This document shows positions 1-7,613 of a DNA stretch of 19,208 nucleotides, piece by piece. Each line of letters opens with the position of its first letter. Positions within the stretch are counted from its first letter, which is position 1. The notes beneath the pieces were generated by a model. That model ran no database searches. It was given only the letters and a program-made list of their open reading frames with translations, and was not told the origin of the DNA. The position numbers were made by a program, and so were the translations under genes. The DNA lies in NCBI GenBank assembly GCA_938008535.1, contig CALLKF010000084.1, forward strand, positions 1 to 19,208, in the 5' to 3' direction. The stretch is from an uncultured Saprospirales bacterium (GTDB taxonomy: Bacteria; Bacteroidota; Bacteroidia; Chitinophagales; JADIYW01).

Positions 1-156
1 TTCCGTTTAATCAGTTAAAATGTCATTTACTCATTCAGTATTCTTATTAAATTAAAAGATTAGACATTTACAACAGAAGTAATTATTACTGTAATTATTT
101 CCTAACGAAAACGATCGGTTTGAATTTAGTTTGTATTAAAAAGTTACTTTGTAACG

Positions 157-178
157 AAGGACGACGTGAGTCGTCCTT
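157..178 (+). terminator. Hairpin with GTGA loop, likely terminator of an upstream unit
   Basis: AAGGACGAC (157-165), GTGA (166-169), GTCGTCCTT (170-178): a perfect 9-bp stem with a GNRA-type loop when read on the plus strand. It is followed only by ATTTG, so the T-tract is weak. The same hairpin recurs with a proper T-tract at 1762-1788, which supports a terminator role here too. Confidence 0.6.
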
Positions 179-264
179 ATTTGCGTTGTACATTTTACAT
201 CTTTCTTTATTGTTATTTTCAGAATTCTGTGAATTATTCTTGATTAGAATTATTGCTCATTTTA

Positions 265-298
265 CCGAATTCTAACTCGTACTTGCCGAATTCTAACT
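265..298. repeat. 13-bp direct repeat, 21-bp period, upstream of the protease gene
   Basis: CCGAATTCTAACT occurs at 265-277 and again at 286-298. The start-to-start distance is 21 bp, close to two helical turns, so a protein could bind both copies on the same face. The pair ends 28 bp before the -7-like box at 326, where an activator or operator could sit. A regulatory role is inference. Confidence 0.5.
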
Positions 299-325
299 AA
301 AATAAACTATCAAAGATTATCGATA

Positions 326-333
326 TAGATTTG
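326..333 (+). promoter_or_regulatory. Putative -7 promoter box for the caspase-like lipoprotein gene
   Basis: TAGATTTG matches the Bacteroidota -7 consensus TAnnTTTG exactly and would give a leader of roughly 25 bases before the ATG at 365. No TTG lies at the usual -33 distance, so activation from the upstream direct repeat is possible. The leader is very A-rich, with no Shine-Dalgarno sequence. Confidence 0.45.
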
Positions 334-364
334 AACTATCATTTAAACAAAAAAAATAAAAACT

Positions 365-1738
365 ATGAAAAATTTAAAAATTAAAACAAAACTTACAATT
401 GCAGTGATGTCAATTGCAATGATTCTATTCAGCTTGAGTAGCTGTAAAAAGAAAGACACAACAACCGATGAAGGTTTCGGAAACGTAAAAACTTCCGATT
501 GGCGCAATCATCTTGGTGAAGAATTTACAGTTGAAGGTTATGTTGATGAAATTGGTGGCGATGACAGAGTTTTAAAGGTGTATGCAGATCCGCAACATAG
601 ATTGTATGATGGATTGCTTGACCAAAAAAACTTTATCTATATTGAACCAGCAGTTGGTACTCAATTAGATTTTTCTTCCATAGTTGGAAAAAAAGTAAAA
701 ATTACAGGAAAATTAGCAGTAAATGGTGATGGCTCAATTAATACTTCTTCTAAAATAAATGTTGTTGGAGATATTTCTCAAGCAACATTAGTAGTATCAA
801 CTTTACCAACTGTAATTGATAATACTTCACGTTTTAGACCCGTTTTACAATACAGTATTTGTGATAGATTTCCAGCTATTTGTAGCTTAGCAGTTAATCC
901 AAATCGTACAAAAGTTGCTTTCTTATACAGCGGTGGTATTGATGCTGGAAATGCACATACACGTTATTATAATGACATCAAAGCATTATACTGGATTTTA
1001 AAAAATAAATATGGTTACACTGATGCCAATATTATTGTTTGCTACAAAGATGGTAAAAACGATTATTCTAGTACAACACCTGGTGATACCATTAAAATTG
1101 ATTACAGAGCTTCTATTTCTGGTTTAAATGCAGCAATTGCAGACTTAAATAGTAAAATGGGTACAGATACTAAGTTTTTCTGCTTTATTAATAATCATGG
1201 TGGTGGTTATAGAGAATCAAATGGCTTGTATTATGGTGGTGCATCAGATACTAATAATGATGAGCCAGCTGGTGATGCTCAGAACTACGATGAAGATATT
1301 TTTTATTACAACGAATCTGTTGATATTATTGATGATTTGTTAGCTACGAAAATTAATTCACTAACATTTGGAACAGGAATTTTTGTTTTAAAACCATGTT
1401 TCAGTGGTGGATTAATTTACGATTTAAGAGGTGCTAATCGTGTTATCATTTCTTCAGGTACTGAAAGACAAGTAACGTATGGACACAGCTCTGGAAACTT
1501 TGGTGAAATGTCGCATAACTTTATTGCAGCAATTTCGAATACTGTTCCAACTACTGGTGCAACAGTTAATGCTGATACCAATGGTGATGGAAAAGTATCT
1601 ATGCAAGAAGCATTTATTTACTTAAAAAATGCAGAAGAATGGAAAGCAGACGAACAACCACAATATAATGATGATGGAACTGGAACGCCAACAACAACAC
1701 CATCTACATCAAGCTTTGGAGCAGGTGTGTTTTTATAA
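365..1738 (+). CDS. Lipoprotein with caspase/legumain-like (clan CD) cysteine peptidase domain and EF-hand
   Basis: Predicted envelope lipoprotein of 457 residues. Residues 1-26 form a signal peptide ending in the lipobox LSSC, with Cys27 as the lipidated residue, followed by KKKD. Residues ~35-135 look like a small all-beta, OB-like domain (VEGYVDEIGG, KKVKITGKL). Residues ~180-440 resemble the C13/caspase-like peptidases of clan CD: a first strand VAFLYSGG, then the catalytic-type His278 in INNHGGG and Cys345 in KPCFSGG. Residues 404-415 (DTNGDGKVSMQE) are a complete EF-hand loop and probably bind calcium. The gene stands alone, between hairpins at 157-178 and 1762-1788, so it is probably monocistronic. 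Substrate and partner are unknown. The His/Cys pair and fold are a motif-level assignment; an inactive relative is possible. The start is set by the signal peptide. Confidence 0.72.
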   Translation: MKNLKIKTKLTIAVMSIAMILFSLSSCKKKDTTTDEGFGNVKTSDWRNHLGEEFTVEGYVDEIGGDDRVLKVYADPQHRLYDGLLDQKNFIYIEPAVGTQLDFSSIVGKKVKITGKLAVNGDGSINTSSKINVVGDISQATLVVSTLPTVIDNTSRFRPVLQYSICDRFPAICSLAVNPNRTKVAFLYSGGIDAGNAHTRYYNDIKALYWILKNKYGYTDANIIVCYKDGKNDYSSTTPGDTIKIDYRASISGLNAAIADLNSKMGTDTKFFCFINNHGGGYRESNGLYYGGASDTNNDEPAGDAQNYDEDIFYYNESVDIIDDLLATKINSLTFGTGIFVLKPCFSGGLIYDLRGANRVIISSGTERQVTYGHSSGNFGEMSHNFIAAISNTVPTTGATVNADTNGDGKVSMQEAFIYLKNAEEWKADEQPQYNDDGTGTPTTTPSTSSFGAGVFL

Positions 1739-1761
1739 AGACTGGTAGTTATTATTTATCT

Positions 1762-1788
1762 AAAGGACGACGTGAGTCGTCCTTTTTT
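1762..1788 (+). terminator. Rho-independent terminator, GTGA loop
   Basis: AAAGGACGAC (1762-1771), loop GTGA (1772-1775), GTCGTCCTTT (1776-1785), then more T. A perfect 10-bp stem starting 23 bases after the protease stop codon, with a T-run on the plus strand, so it terminates the plus-strand gene. It shares 22 identical bases with the hairpin at 157-178. Confidence 0.85.
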
Positions 1789-1796
1789 ATTTGTAT

Positions 1797-1825
1797 ACCT
1801 TGAAGATTTTTAAAACTTTCAAGGT
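1797..1825. other. Inverted repeat between converging genes
   Basis: ACCTTGAA (1797-1804) pairs perfectly with TTCAAGGT (1818-1825). It lies just past the end of the dihydroorotase gene. Neither strand has a good T-run directly after the stem, so a terminator role for pyrC is possible but weak. Confidence 0.3.
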
Positions 1826-1834
1826 CTTGTAAAA

Positions 1835-3166
1835 TTATCTGTTAAATAACAATCGTTGTCCTTTTTTACTTTCATCAAAGACACCATTATTATGAACTAA
1901 ATTTCCATTTACAAATGTTTGAGTTACTTCACCTTTAAATGTTTTATTTTCAAGCGGACTCCAACCACATTTGTATAAAATATTTTGGTTGGTAATAGTG
2001 TGTTCTTTCTGAATATCAACAATGGCAATATCTGCAAAATAACCTTCACGCAAATAACCTCGATTTTTTACTTGAAAACAATCAGCAGGTGCATGGCACA
2101 TTTTTTCAATAATTTTTTCTAAAGATATTTTTTGTTGATGATGAAAATCTAACATCAATTGCAAGCTATGTTGAACCAAAGGCAAACCACTTGGTGCTTT
2201 GAAATATAAATTATTTTTTTCTTCTAATGTATGCGGCGCATGATCGGTTGCAATAACATCTAATCTATCATCTAATATAGCACGCAACAACGCATCTTTA
2301 TCGCTTTTAAATTTTATAGCTGGATTGCATTTGATTTGACTACCTAATTTTGCATAATCGCTTTCATCAAAATACAAATGATGCACACAAACTTCGGCAG
2401 TTATTTTTTTATTTTTTAGTGGAATTGAATTATCAAATAAAACCAATTCTTTTTCTGTAGAAATGTGAAAAACATGCAAACGCGCATCGTGTTTTTTTGC
2501 TAAATCAATTGCTAGTTTTGATGACAAATAACACGCTTTGTCGTTGCGAATAATTGGATGATAATTCATCGGAATATTATCACCAAATTGTTGTTTGTAT
2601 TTTTCTGTATTTTTTTTGATAGTTTGTTCATCTTCGCAATGTGTTACTATGATGCCATTTAGGTTCGCAAATATTTTCGATAAAACATGTTCATCATCTA
2701 CCAGCATATTTCCAGTTGATGAACCCATGAAAATTTTTAAAGCACCAACTTTACTGAAATCTGTTTTCATCACTTCATTATAATTATCATTAGATGTTCC
2801 CATGAAAAAAGTATAATTAGCTAAAGATGTTTCAGCAGCAATTTGATATTTCTGTTCCAATAATTCTTGCGTTAAGGCAGCTGGATTGGTGTTTGGTTGT
2901 TCCATAAATGAAGTAACACCACCTGCAACTGCTGCTTTACTTTCTGTGTAAATATTTGCTTTGTGCGTTAAGCCTGGTTCGCGAAAATGTACCTGATCGT
3001 CAATAATTCCTGGAATAACATACTTGCCTTTTGCATCAATAATAGTTGCATTTGCATCTGATATGTCATTGTCAATTTTAGTGATTAAATTATTTTCCAG
3101 TAGAATATCTTGTTCAACGATTTTACCTTCGTTAATTGTTTTTCCATTTTTGATGAGATATTTCAT
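1835..3166 (-). CDS. pyrC: Dihydroorotase (third step of pyrimidine synthesis)
   Basis: Cyclises N-carbamoyl-L-aspartate to dihydroorotate in de novo UMP synthesis; cytosolic amidohydrolase fold. The 443-residue length is normal for the class I type found in Bacteroidota. Recognisable motifs are IDDQVHFREPG (55-65), MEQPNTNP (88-95), LKIFMGSSTGN (143-153), the metal-site His176 in THCEDE, His231/His234 in HVFHIST, and Asp308 in ATDHAPH. The usual H-x-H zinc motif reads Q58-V-H60, so one canonical metal ligand is Gln; I recall this in other Bacteroidota, so it is probably a clade trait and not damage. The start at 3166 fits the family N-terminus (KYLIKNGKTINEG). The gene lies 86 bases downstream of the sugar transporter on the same strand, but a CTTTG repeat array sits between them, so co-transcription is uncertain. 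Confidence 0.92.
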   Translation of the reverse strand: MKYLIKNGKTINEGKIVEQDILLENNLITKIDNDISDANATIIDAKGKYVIPGIIDDQVHFREPGLTHKANIYTESKAAVAGGVTSFMEQPNTNPAALTQELLEQKYQIAAETSLANYTFFMGTSNDNYNEVMKTDFSKVGALKIFMGSSTGNMLVDDEHVLSKIFANLNGIIVTHCEDEQTIKKNTEKYKQQFGDNIPMNYHPIIRNDKACYLSSKLAIDLAKKHDARLHVFHISTEKELVLFDNSIPLKNKKITAEVCVHHLYFDESDYAKLGSQIKCNPAIKFKSDKDALLRAILDDRLDVIATDHAPHTLEEKNNLYFKAPSGLPLVQHSLQLMLDFHHQQKISLEKIIEKMCHAPADCFQVKNRGYLREGYFADIAIVDIQKEHTITNQNILYKCGWSPLENKTFKGEVTQTFVNGNLVHNNGVFDESKKGQRLLFNR

Positions 3167-3183
3167 ATCAAATTATTTTCACG

Positions 3184-3205
3184 CAAAGTACACAAAGAAG
3201 CAAAG
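3184..3205. repeat. CAAAG/CTTTG short-period repeat before pyrC
   Basis: CAAAG occurs at 3184-3188, 3193-3197 and 3201-3205 (spacing 9 and 8). Read in the direction of pyrC it is a run of CTTTG units ending 18 bases before the ATG. I recall similar CTTTG-rich intergenic repeats in other bacterial genomes, including Bacteroidota. Function unknown. Confidence 0.5.
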
Positions 3206-3252
3206 AAACTTTTAAAATCATTTTAATCATAACAATCAAATAAATCGGCGAT

Positions 3253-4521
3253 TCAGACAGCTTTTTCTCGTCCAACTTTATGACCAGCCATTGCATAATA
3301 TAGAATGTATAAATACGCTGGAATCATCATTAAATAAGCTAATTGCTTATCTTGAATTAATTCAGAAATTTTACCATATAATGGTGGCAAAATCGCGCCA
3401 CCAACAATTCCCATAATTAATAATGCAGAGCCGATTTTTGTAAATTTACCTAAACCATCAATTGCCAATGGCCAAATGGCTGGCCACATCACTGCGTTAG
3501 AAAATCCTAATAACATAAAACAAATTACAGCAATTTTTCCTTTAGTTAACACTGCTGCGATTACTAAAACCATACATAAAAGAGTTAGACCAAACATGGC
3601 TTTTTGTTGCGAAATATATTTTGGTATAAAAACAATATTAAAAACATAACCAGCCAATAAAGAATAACCAGTATAGGTAGCAAAATTCTTAGCGATATCT
3701 AAAGGAAAACCTAAATGTTCACCAAAACCAGCAAACGTATCGTAGCTAATTACTTCCACACCAACATAAAAAAAGATTGCTAATGCGCCTAATAATAAAT
3801 GTGGGAATTGAAAGATACTTGTCTTTGTTTTTGATAATTCAGAATCAACATTTGTTTCTTCTTCGTGAACTTCAGGCATGTTTACAAAGTAAATAGCAAC
3901 AGCTAAAACTGCTAATGCAATGGCTAAAAAAGTATAAGGTTTTATAACACGTGCTGCTAAATTATTCAATTCGATAGCTTTGTCTGCTGCGTTTAATGTC
4001 AGCAATTTTGCCTTGATTCCATCTGCATCTTTTAGTGCTATCGAACCTAAAACATAGATTGCACAAATACCAGCAATTTTATTACAAATTCCCATTATCG
4101 ATATTCGTTGTGCCGCACTTTCAATTGGACCAAGTACTGTTACAAATGGATTGGCTGCGGTTTGTAATAATGCTAAACCAGTTCCAATAATAAATAATCC
4201 TAATAAAAATAAATTGTAGGTTCTGGTTTGTGCTGCTGGAATAAATAATAAAGCACCAATTGCCATCACTAACAAACCTAATGACATACCGTTTTTAAAG
4301 CCAGTTTTTTTCAAAATAATTGAAGATGGAATTGCCATAATAAAGTACGCAGCAAAAAATGCAGAAGCTACATAGTATGATTGAGTGCTAGTTAATTCGC
4401 AAGCAATTTTTAGATATGGAATCAATGTGCCATTTGCCCAAGTTATAAAGCCAAATATGAAGAATAAAACGCCAATAATGGTGATTTGATAGCTTATCGA
4501 AACTTTTTTGTCTTCTGTCAT
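3253..4521 (-). CDS. Sugar MFS transporter, FucP/GluP family
   Basis: Inner-membrane sugar:H+ symporter of the major facilitator superfamily, most like the glucose/galactose (GluP) and fucose (FucP) transporters. At 422 residues it has about twelve hydrophobic segments. Diagnostic sequence includes FGFITWANGTLIPYLK (23-38, first helix with substrate-contact positions), LALLQTAANPFVTVLGP (116-132) and AAQRISIMGICNKIAG (136-151), all characteristic of this family. The central loop around residues 220-235 is charged (EVHEEETNVDSE), as expected between the two six-helix halves. The actual sugar cannot be read from sequence. The start at 4521 is supported by a -7 box at 4547-4554. The gene diverges from the outer-membrane barrel gene; the two promoters share the 4522-4682 gap. 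Confidence 0.9.
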   Translation of the reverse strand: MTEDKKVSISYQITIIGVLFFIFGFITWANGTLIPYLKIACELTSTQSYYVASAFFAAYFIMAIPSSIILKKTGFKNGMSLGLLVMAIGALLFIPAAQTRTYNLFLLGLFIIGTGLALLQTAANPFVTVLGPIESAAQRISIMGICNKIAGICAIYVLGSIALKDADGIKAKLLTLNAADKAIELNNLAARVIKPYTFLAIALAVLAVAIYFVNMPEVHEEETNVDSELSKTKTSIFQFPHLLLGALAIFFYVGVEVISYDTFAGFGEHLGFPLDIAKNFATYTGYSLLAGYVFNIVFIPKYISQQKAMFGLTLLCMVLVIAAVLTKGKIAVICFMLLGFSNAVMWPAIWPLAIDGLGKFTKIGSALLIMGIVGGAILPPLYGKISELIQDKQLAYLMMIPAYLYILYYAMAGHKVGREKAV

Positions 4522-4546
4522 ATACTTATTTTTAGTGATGTTTATT

Positions 4547-4554
4547 CAAAAATA
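4547..4554 (-). promoter_or_regulatory. Putative -7 promoter box for the sugar transporter
   Basis: The minus strand reads TATTTTTG, an exact TAnnTTTG match, 25 bases before the ATG at 4521. A TTG lies upstream but only 13 bases away, closer than usual, so the -33 element is unclear. Confidence 0.45.
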
Positions 4555-4622
4555 CAAAACTCAATTACAAGTTGTAGTTAAAGTTATCAAGAATTGGTTT
4601 GTAAACTTGATGCTTTAAATGT

Positions 4623-4651
4623 TTGGTTTTAACTGCATTTCCTTATATTTA
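4623..4651 (+). promoter_or_regulatory. Putative promoter of the outer-membrane barrel gene
   Basis: TTG (4623-4625), an 18-base spacer, then TATATTTA (4644-4651), one mismatch from TAnnTTTG. Transcription would begin near 4658, about 25 bases before the ATG at 4683. The open frame can be extended leftwards through this promoter to a TTG at 4623, so that longer start is rejected. Confidence 0.5.
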
Positions 4652-4682
4652 CCTTTTGTTTTTAACGCACTATTTTATTTTT

Positions 4683-6398
4683 ATGATGAAGAAACATCTT
4701 ATTACTTATAGCATTTTATTGATCACTTTTTTCGCTACAGCACAAGGAACCTATATTCCAATTGGTTCTGAAACGAATAATTATTTGCAACGTTTGGAAA
4801 TTAAAACTGGTTTAGTTAATCAATTTCATACATCAAATAAGCCATACGATAGAAAAATGGCAATCGATTATATCAACGGAATTGATTCGTTAAGTGAAAT
4901 GGATTCGGATGATTTAACAGAAATGGATAAAAAAAATATTAGCTACATCTATAAAGATAATTTTGAGTTTGATGATGAACATACTGAGTTGCCAGAAAAC
5001 CCAAAATTGAAATTTTTATTTACACATCCAGCGCATTTATTAAGTGTAAAAATTCCGCATTTCGCTGTGTCTGTTGATCCAGCCATTCAAATAAGATTAG
5101 GTGGTTCTTTAGTTGATGAAAAAAATAGTAAGTTTAAATATTTAACGTCAAAAGGGTTTGAAGTACGTGGACAAGTAGATGATATTTTTGGATTTTATGC
5201 TTTGTTTCTATCTGAGCAAGGAACGTTTCCAAATTACGTAGATGATTATACACGAACTTCTAGAACGCCTCCAGGTGCTGGCTATTGGAAAGATTATAAA
5301 AAAGGTGGTTACGATTATTTTTTAGCAAAAGGATATGTAACTATTACACCATCCAAACATTTTCATGTGCAATTTGGCTACGATAATAATTTTATTGGTG
5401 ATGGAATTCGTTCGATGTTTTTGTCTGATTTTGGAGCAAACTATTTGTTCTTAAAATTAAATACAAACATTTGGAAAATTAATTACCAAAATATTTTTGC
5501 AGAATTAACCAAATTTTATCCTCACGCAGCTGATGGTTTGCTGACTAAAAAATATATGGCAGCACATCATTTAAGTATAAATATTACTAAAAATGTAAAT
5601 ATTGGTGTATTTGAAAGCGTAATGTTTAGACGTGAAAATACGTTTGAGTTACAGTATTTAAATCCAATTATTTTTTATCGTTCGATAGAGCAGGCATTAG
5701 GTTCACCAGATAACGCATTATTAGGTTTTGATTTCAAAATTAATATACCAAAACATGTTCAAATTTACGGACAGTTTTTATTAGATGAATTTAATTTTAG
5801 TAAAGAATTTAAAGCTCCACCAGGAAAAGGTAAATTGTATGGCATCACGCATCCAAACCGTTGGTGGGGCAATAAATTTGGCGCACAGTTAGGTATCAAA
5901 TATATCGATGCATTTGGTATAGATCATTTGGATTTGCAATTTGAAGGCAATGTTGCTCGACCATATACTTACTCTCATTATGATACCGTTTCTTCATGGA
6001 CGCATTATAATCAGCCGTTGGCGCATCCATTAGGTGCTAATTTTACAGAATTAATTTTTCAGGCAAAATATCAGCCAATTCAGAAGTTGTTTTTATCTAC
6101 AAGATTTATTTATGCAAAAAAAGGTGAAGATGATACATTAAATTATGGTGGAAATCCTTTAAAAGATTATGATTTAGGAAAGGCAAGTGAATTTGGGAAC
6201 AGAATTGGTCAAGGTGTTACTGCTAGAACTTTCTATTTGGATTTTGTGGCAACTTATGAGCCATGGCACAATATTTTCGTTGATTTTACTTACACTTACA
6301 GAAAGAAAAAAAGCGAAGATGCAGCACGAAATATGCAAACACATTTTGTAAATCTAAATTTACGTTGGAGCATTCCATATCGTAGATATGATTTTTAA
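4683..6398 (+). CDS. Outer-membrane beta-barrel, Wzi/RemB-like (capsule assembly family)
   Basis: Predicted 571-residue outer-membrane protein. The first 21 residues (two Met, two Lys, a hydrophobic core, ending ATAQ) are a typical Bacteroidota signal peptide, which sets the start at 4683 or 4686; the frame is open further left but only through promoter sequence. The mature protein alternates aromatic and polar residues (HFHVQFGYDNNFIG, HVQIYGQFLLDEF) and ends in RYDF, an aromatic C-terminus normal for barrels. The block LNPIIFYRSIEQALGSPDN (residues ~326-344) resembles capsule-assembly Wzi-like proteins and, from memory, RemB, a Flavobacterium surface protein linked to gliding. Such proteins are thought to hold or export surface polysaccharide. 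No glycosyltransferases lie nearby, so the exact role is open. The family call is from recall. Confidence 0.7.
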   Translation: MMKKHLITYSILLITFFATAQGTYIPIGSETNNYLQRLEIKTGLVNQFHTSNKPYDRKMAIDYINGIDSLSEMDSDDLTEMDKKNISYIYKDNFEFDDEHTELPENPKLKFLFTHPAHLLSVKIPHFAVSVDPAIQIRLGGSLVDEKNSKFKYLTSKGFEVRGQVDDIFGFYALFLSEQGTFPNYVDDYTRTSRTPPGAGYWKDYKKGGYDYFLAKGYVTITPSKHFHVQFGYDNNFIGDGIRSMFLSDFGANYLFLKLNTNIWKINYQNIFAELTKFYPHAADGLLTKKYMAAHHLSINITKNVNIGVFESVMFRRENTFELQYLNPIIFYRSIEQALGSPDNALLGFDFKINIPKHVQIYGQFLLDEFNFSKEFKAPPGKGKLYGITHPNRWWGNKFGAQLGIKYIDAFGIDHLDLQFEGNVARPYTYSHYDTVSSWTHYNQPLAHPLGANFTELIFQAKYQPIQKLFLSTRFIYAKKGEDDTLNYGGNPLKDYDLGKASEFGNRIGQGVTARTFYLDFVATYEPWHNIFVDFTYTYRKKKSEDAARNMQTHFVNLNLRWSIPYRRYDF

Positions 6399-6435
6399 AA
6401 GCTAATAAATTGAAAAGAAAATTTTGTTTGATGAA

Positions 6436-7587
6436 TTACTTTTCAAAACCAAATTCATCAAAAATGAATTCCAATTCTTTGTAGATATGTTCTTTGTCAA
6501 AGCCATATTCTTCCAATGAATAGGTGTGTTTGCTTGAATAATTTCTAGATTTATTTGTTTCTGTTTCTAATACTTTTAAAAATTCAGGTGTCATAGTTAA
6601 TTTCAACTGATCATAAATTTTTATTACTGTTTCTTTTGGTTGCGCAATTAAATCAGTGTATGATATAGTAATAAAATTTTCTTTTTTAAATTTAGATTTT
6701 TCTTCGTTGAAATATTTGTAATAAGAAATACCGAGCTCGCCCCATTCTCTGTATTCTTCCGAAACTTTTGGTACGTTTGGAAATAAAGTTGACCAAGATT
6801 CTGCAAACATAGATGTAAAAGATGGAATTGCTTGATATGGATTTCTAATTAAAAAAATAATTTTTACATCAGGAAATATATCATGTAATAATTCTAACCT
6901 ACCAGAACTCATGACCGATTTACCTAAAAATAGTCTATCGTTGCCAAGTGCGTACATCCAACGTTGAGCGGTAGCTTTGTAAAATTTCTTTATATCTACT
7001 CTAGTGTGTTCGTCTAAGTTGTCTGGAATATATAATTCACGAAATTCTTTTAATTGTGGTGTTGCTAAGCCAACTGATGCTGATATGCCAGATACAAAAT
7101 GTAAACCTTCATCTTCTTCTGATTTATTAAAACCTGTTTCATGTATGTCTTCCCAAGCTTCAAAGAAATTATCATTAATGAAATCCATTACTTTGTGTAA
7201 CGGTTTTCCTATTTTATTATCTATAGATGCAAATACCTGAATAATTCGGAACAATGTTATGGAAGGCCAAATTGTTTGATACATTAATGTTGAAACATAC
7301 TTCTCATTATCTAAACACATTAATCTATGTAAAAATGTAGTGCCGCTTCTTGGATTACTAATTATAAAAATTGGCTGTTTAATTTCTATATGCCTATAAT
7401 TTGGAAACAAAATTTCATCTAATAAACGTGAAATAATATTAGTAAACATTACAATGCTCAGCACTAAGAAATAGGAAATACCTAAAAAAAAATTACGAAT
7501 ACTGAAGTTTTTTATACAGTGTAAATACACTACACGTGAATGTGTTTTTAATCGAACATAAAATAAATGTGCACCAATAATATTCAT
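6436..7587 (-). CDS. Sulfotransferase (PAPS-dependent), membrane-anchored
   Basis: Transfers a sulfuryl group from 3'-phosphoadenosine-5'-phosphosulfate to an unidentified acceptor. The 5'-phosphosulfate-binding loop is SNPRSGTTFLHR (77-88 of 383) and the 3'-phosphate site is LIRNPYQAIPSF (246-257, with Arg248 and Ser256). Residues ~32-55 (FFLGISYFLVLSIVMFTNII) form a membrane segment ahead of the catalytic domain, so it is probably anchored at the inner membrane. The frame is open to an ATG at 7617, but a perfect -7 box lies at 7606-7613, just downstream of that ATG. I therefore place the start at 7587 (MNIIGAHLF). It converges on the barrel gene, with a 37-base gap. No PAPS-synthesis genes are in the window. 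Acceptors could be a surface glycan, lipid or small metabolite. Confidence 0.8.
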   Translation of the reverse strand: MNIIGAHLFYVRLKTHSRVVYLHCIKNFSIRNFFLGISYFLVLSIVMFTNIISRLLDEILFPNYRHIEIKQPIFIISNPRSGTTFLHRLMCLDNEKYVSTLMYQTIWPSITLFRIIQVFASIDNKIGKPLHKVMDFINDNFFEAWEDIHETGFNKSEEDEGLHFVSGISASVGLATPQLKEFRELYIPDNLDEHTRVDIKKFYKATAQRWMYALGNDRLFLGKSVMSSGRLELLHDIFPDVKIIFLIRNPYQAIPSFTSMFAESWSTLFPNVPKVSEEYREWGELGISYYKYFNEEKSKFKKENFITISYTDLIAQPKETVIKIYDQLKLTMTPEFLKVLETETNKSRNYSSKHTYSLEEYGFDKEHIYKELEFIFDEFGFEK

Positions 7588-7605
7588 CTTAATTTTGCAA
7601 GAGTG

Positions 7606-7613
7606 CAAAAGTA
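7606..7613 (-). promoter_or_regulatory. Putative -7 box that decides the sulfotransferase start
   Basis: The minus strand reads TACTTTTG, an exact TAnnTTTG match. It lies between the two candidate ATGs (7617 and 7587); transcripts starting a few bases downstream would only contain the ATG at 7587. No clear TTG at -33. Confidence 0.45.

Larger units (their letters stand above)
1..364. other. Gene-free left flank with hairpins, a direct repeat and a -7 box
   Basis: No reading frame here is long enough to support as a gene. The first ~48 bases could be the tail of a plus-strand gene ending at TAA 46-48, but this is only 15 codons and unprovable. The stretch contains a 13-base palindrome AGTAATTATTACT (78-90), a small hairpin GTTAC-ttt-GTAAC (143-155), a 9-bp GTGA-loop hairpin (157-178), a 13-bp direct repeat (265-277 and 286-298) and a -7-like box (326-333). 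It therefore looks like the end of one transcription unit followed by the control region of the next gene. Confidence 0.6.

Noticed and set aside
78..90. Palindrome AGTAATTATTACT as an operator
   Set aside because: Short, A-T only apart from two bases, and with no gene close downstream; could be chance.
3167..3252. pyrC and the sugar transporter as a functional operon
   Set aside because: No shared pathway, and a repeat array lies between them; same-strand order alone is not enough.
4623..4682. N-terminal extension of the outer-membrane barrel from a TTG codon
   Set aside because: The extension covers the proposed promoter and would bury the clear signal peptide that starts at 4683.
6410..6446. 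TTGAAAAG / CTTTTCAA inverted repeat at the convergent gene ends
   Set aside because: 21-base loop, AT-rich stem and overlap with the sulfotransferase coding end; not convincing as a terminator.
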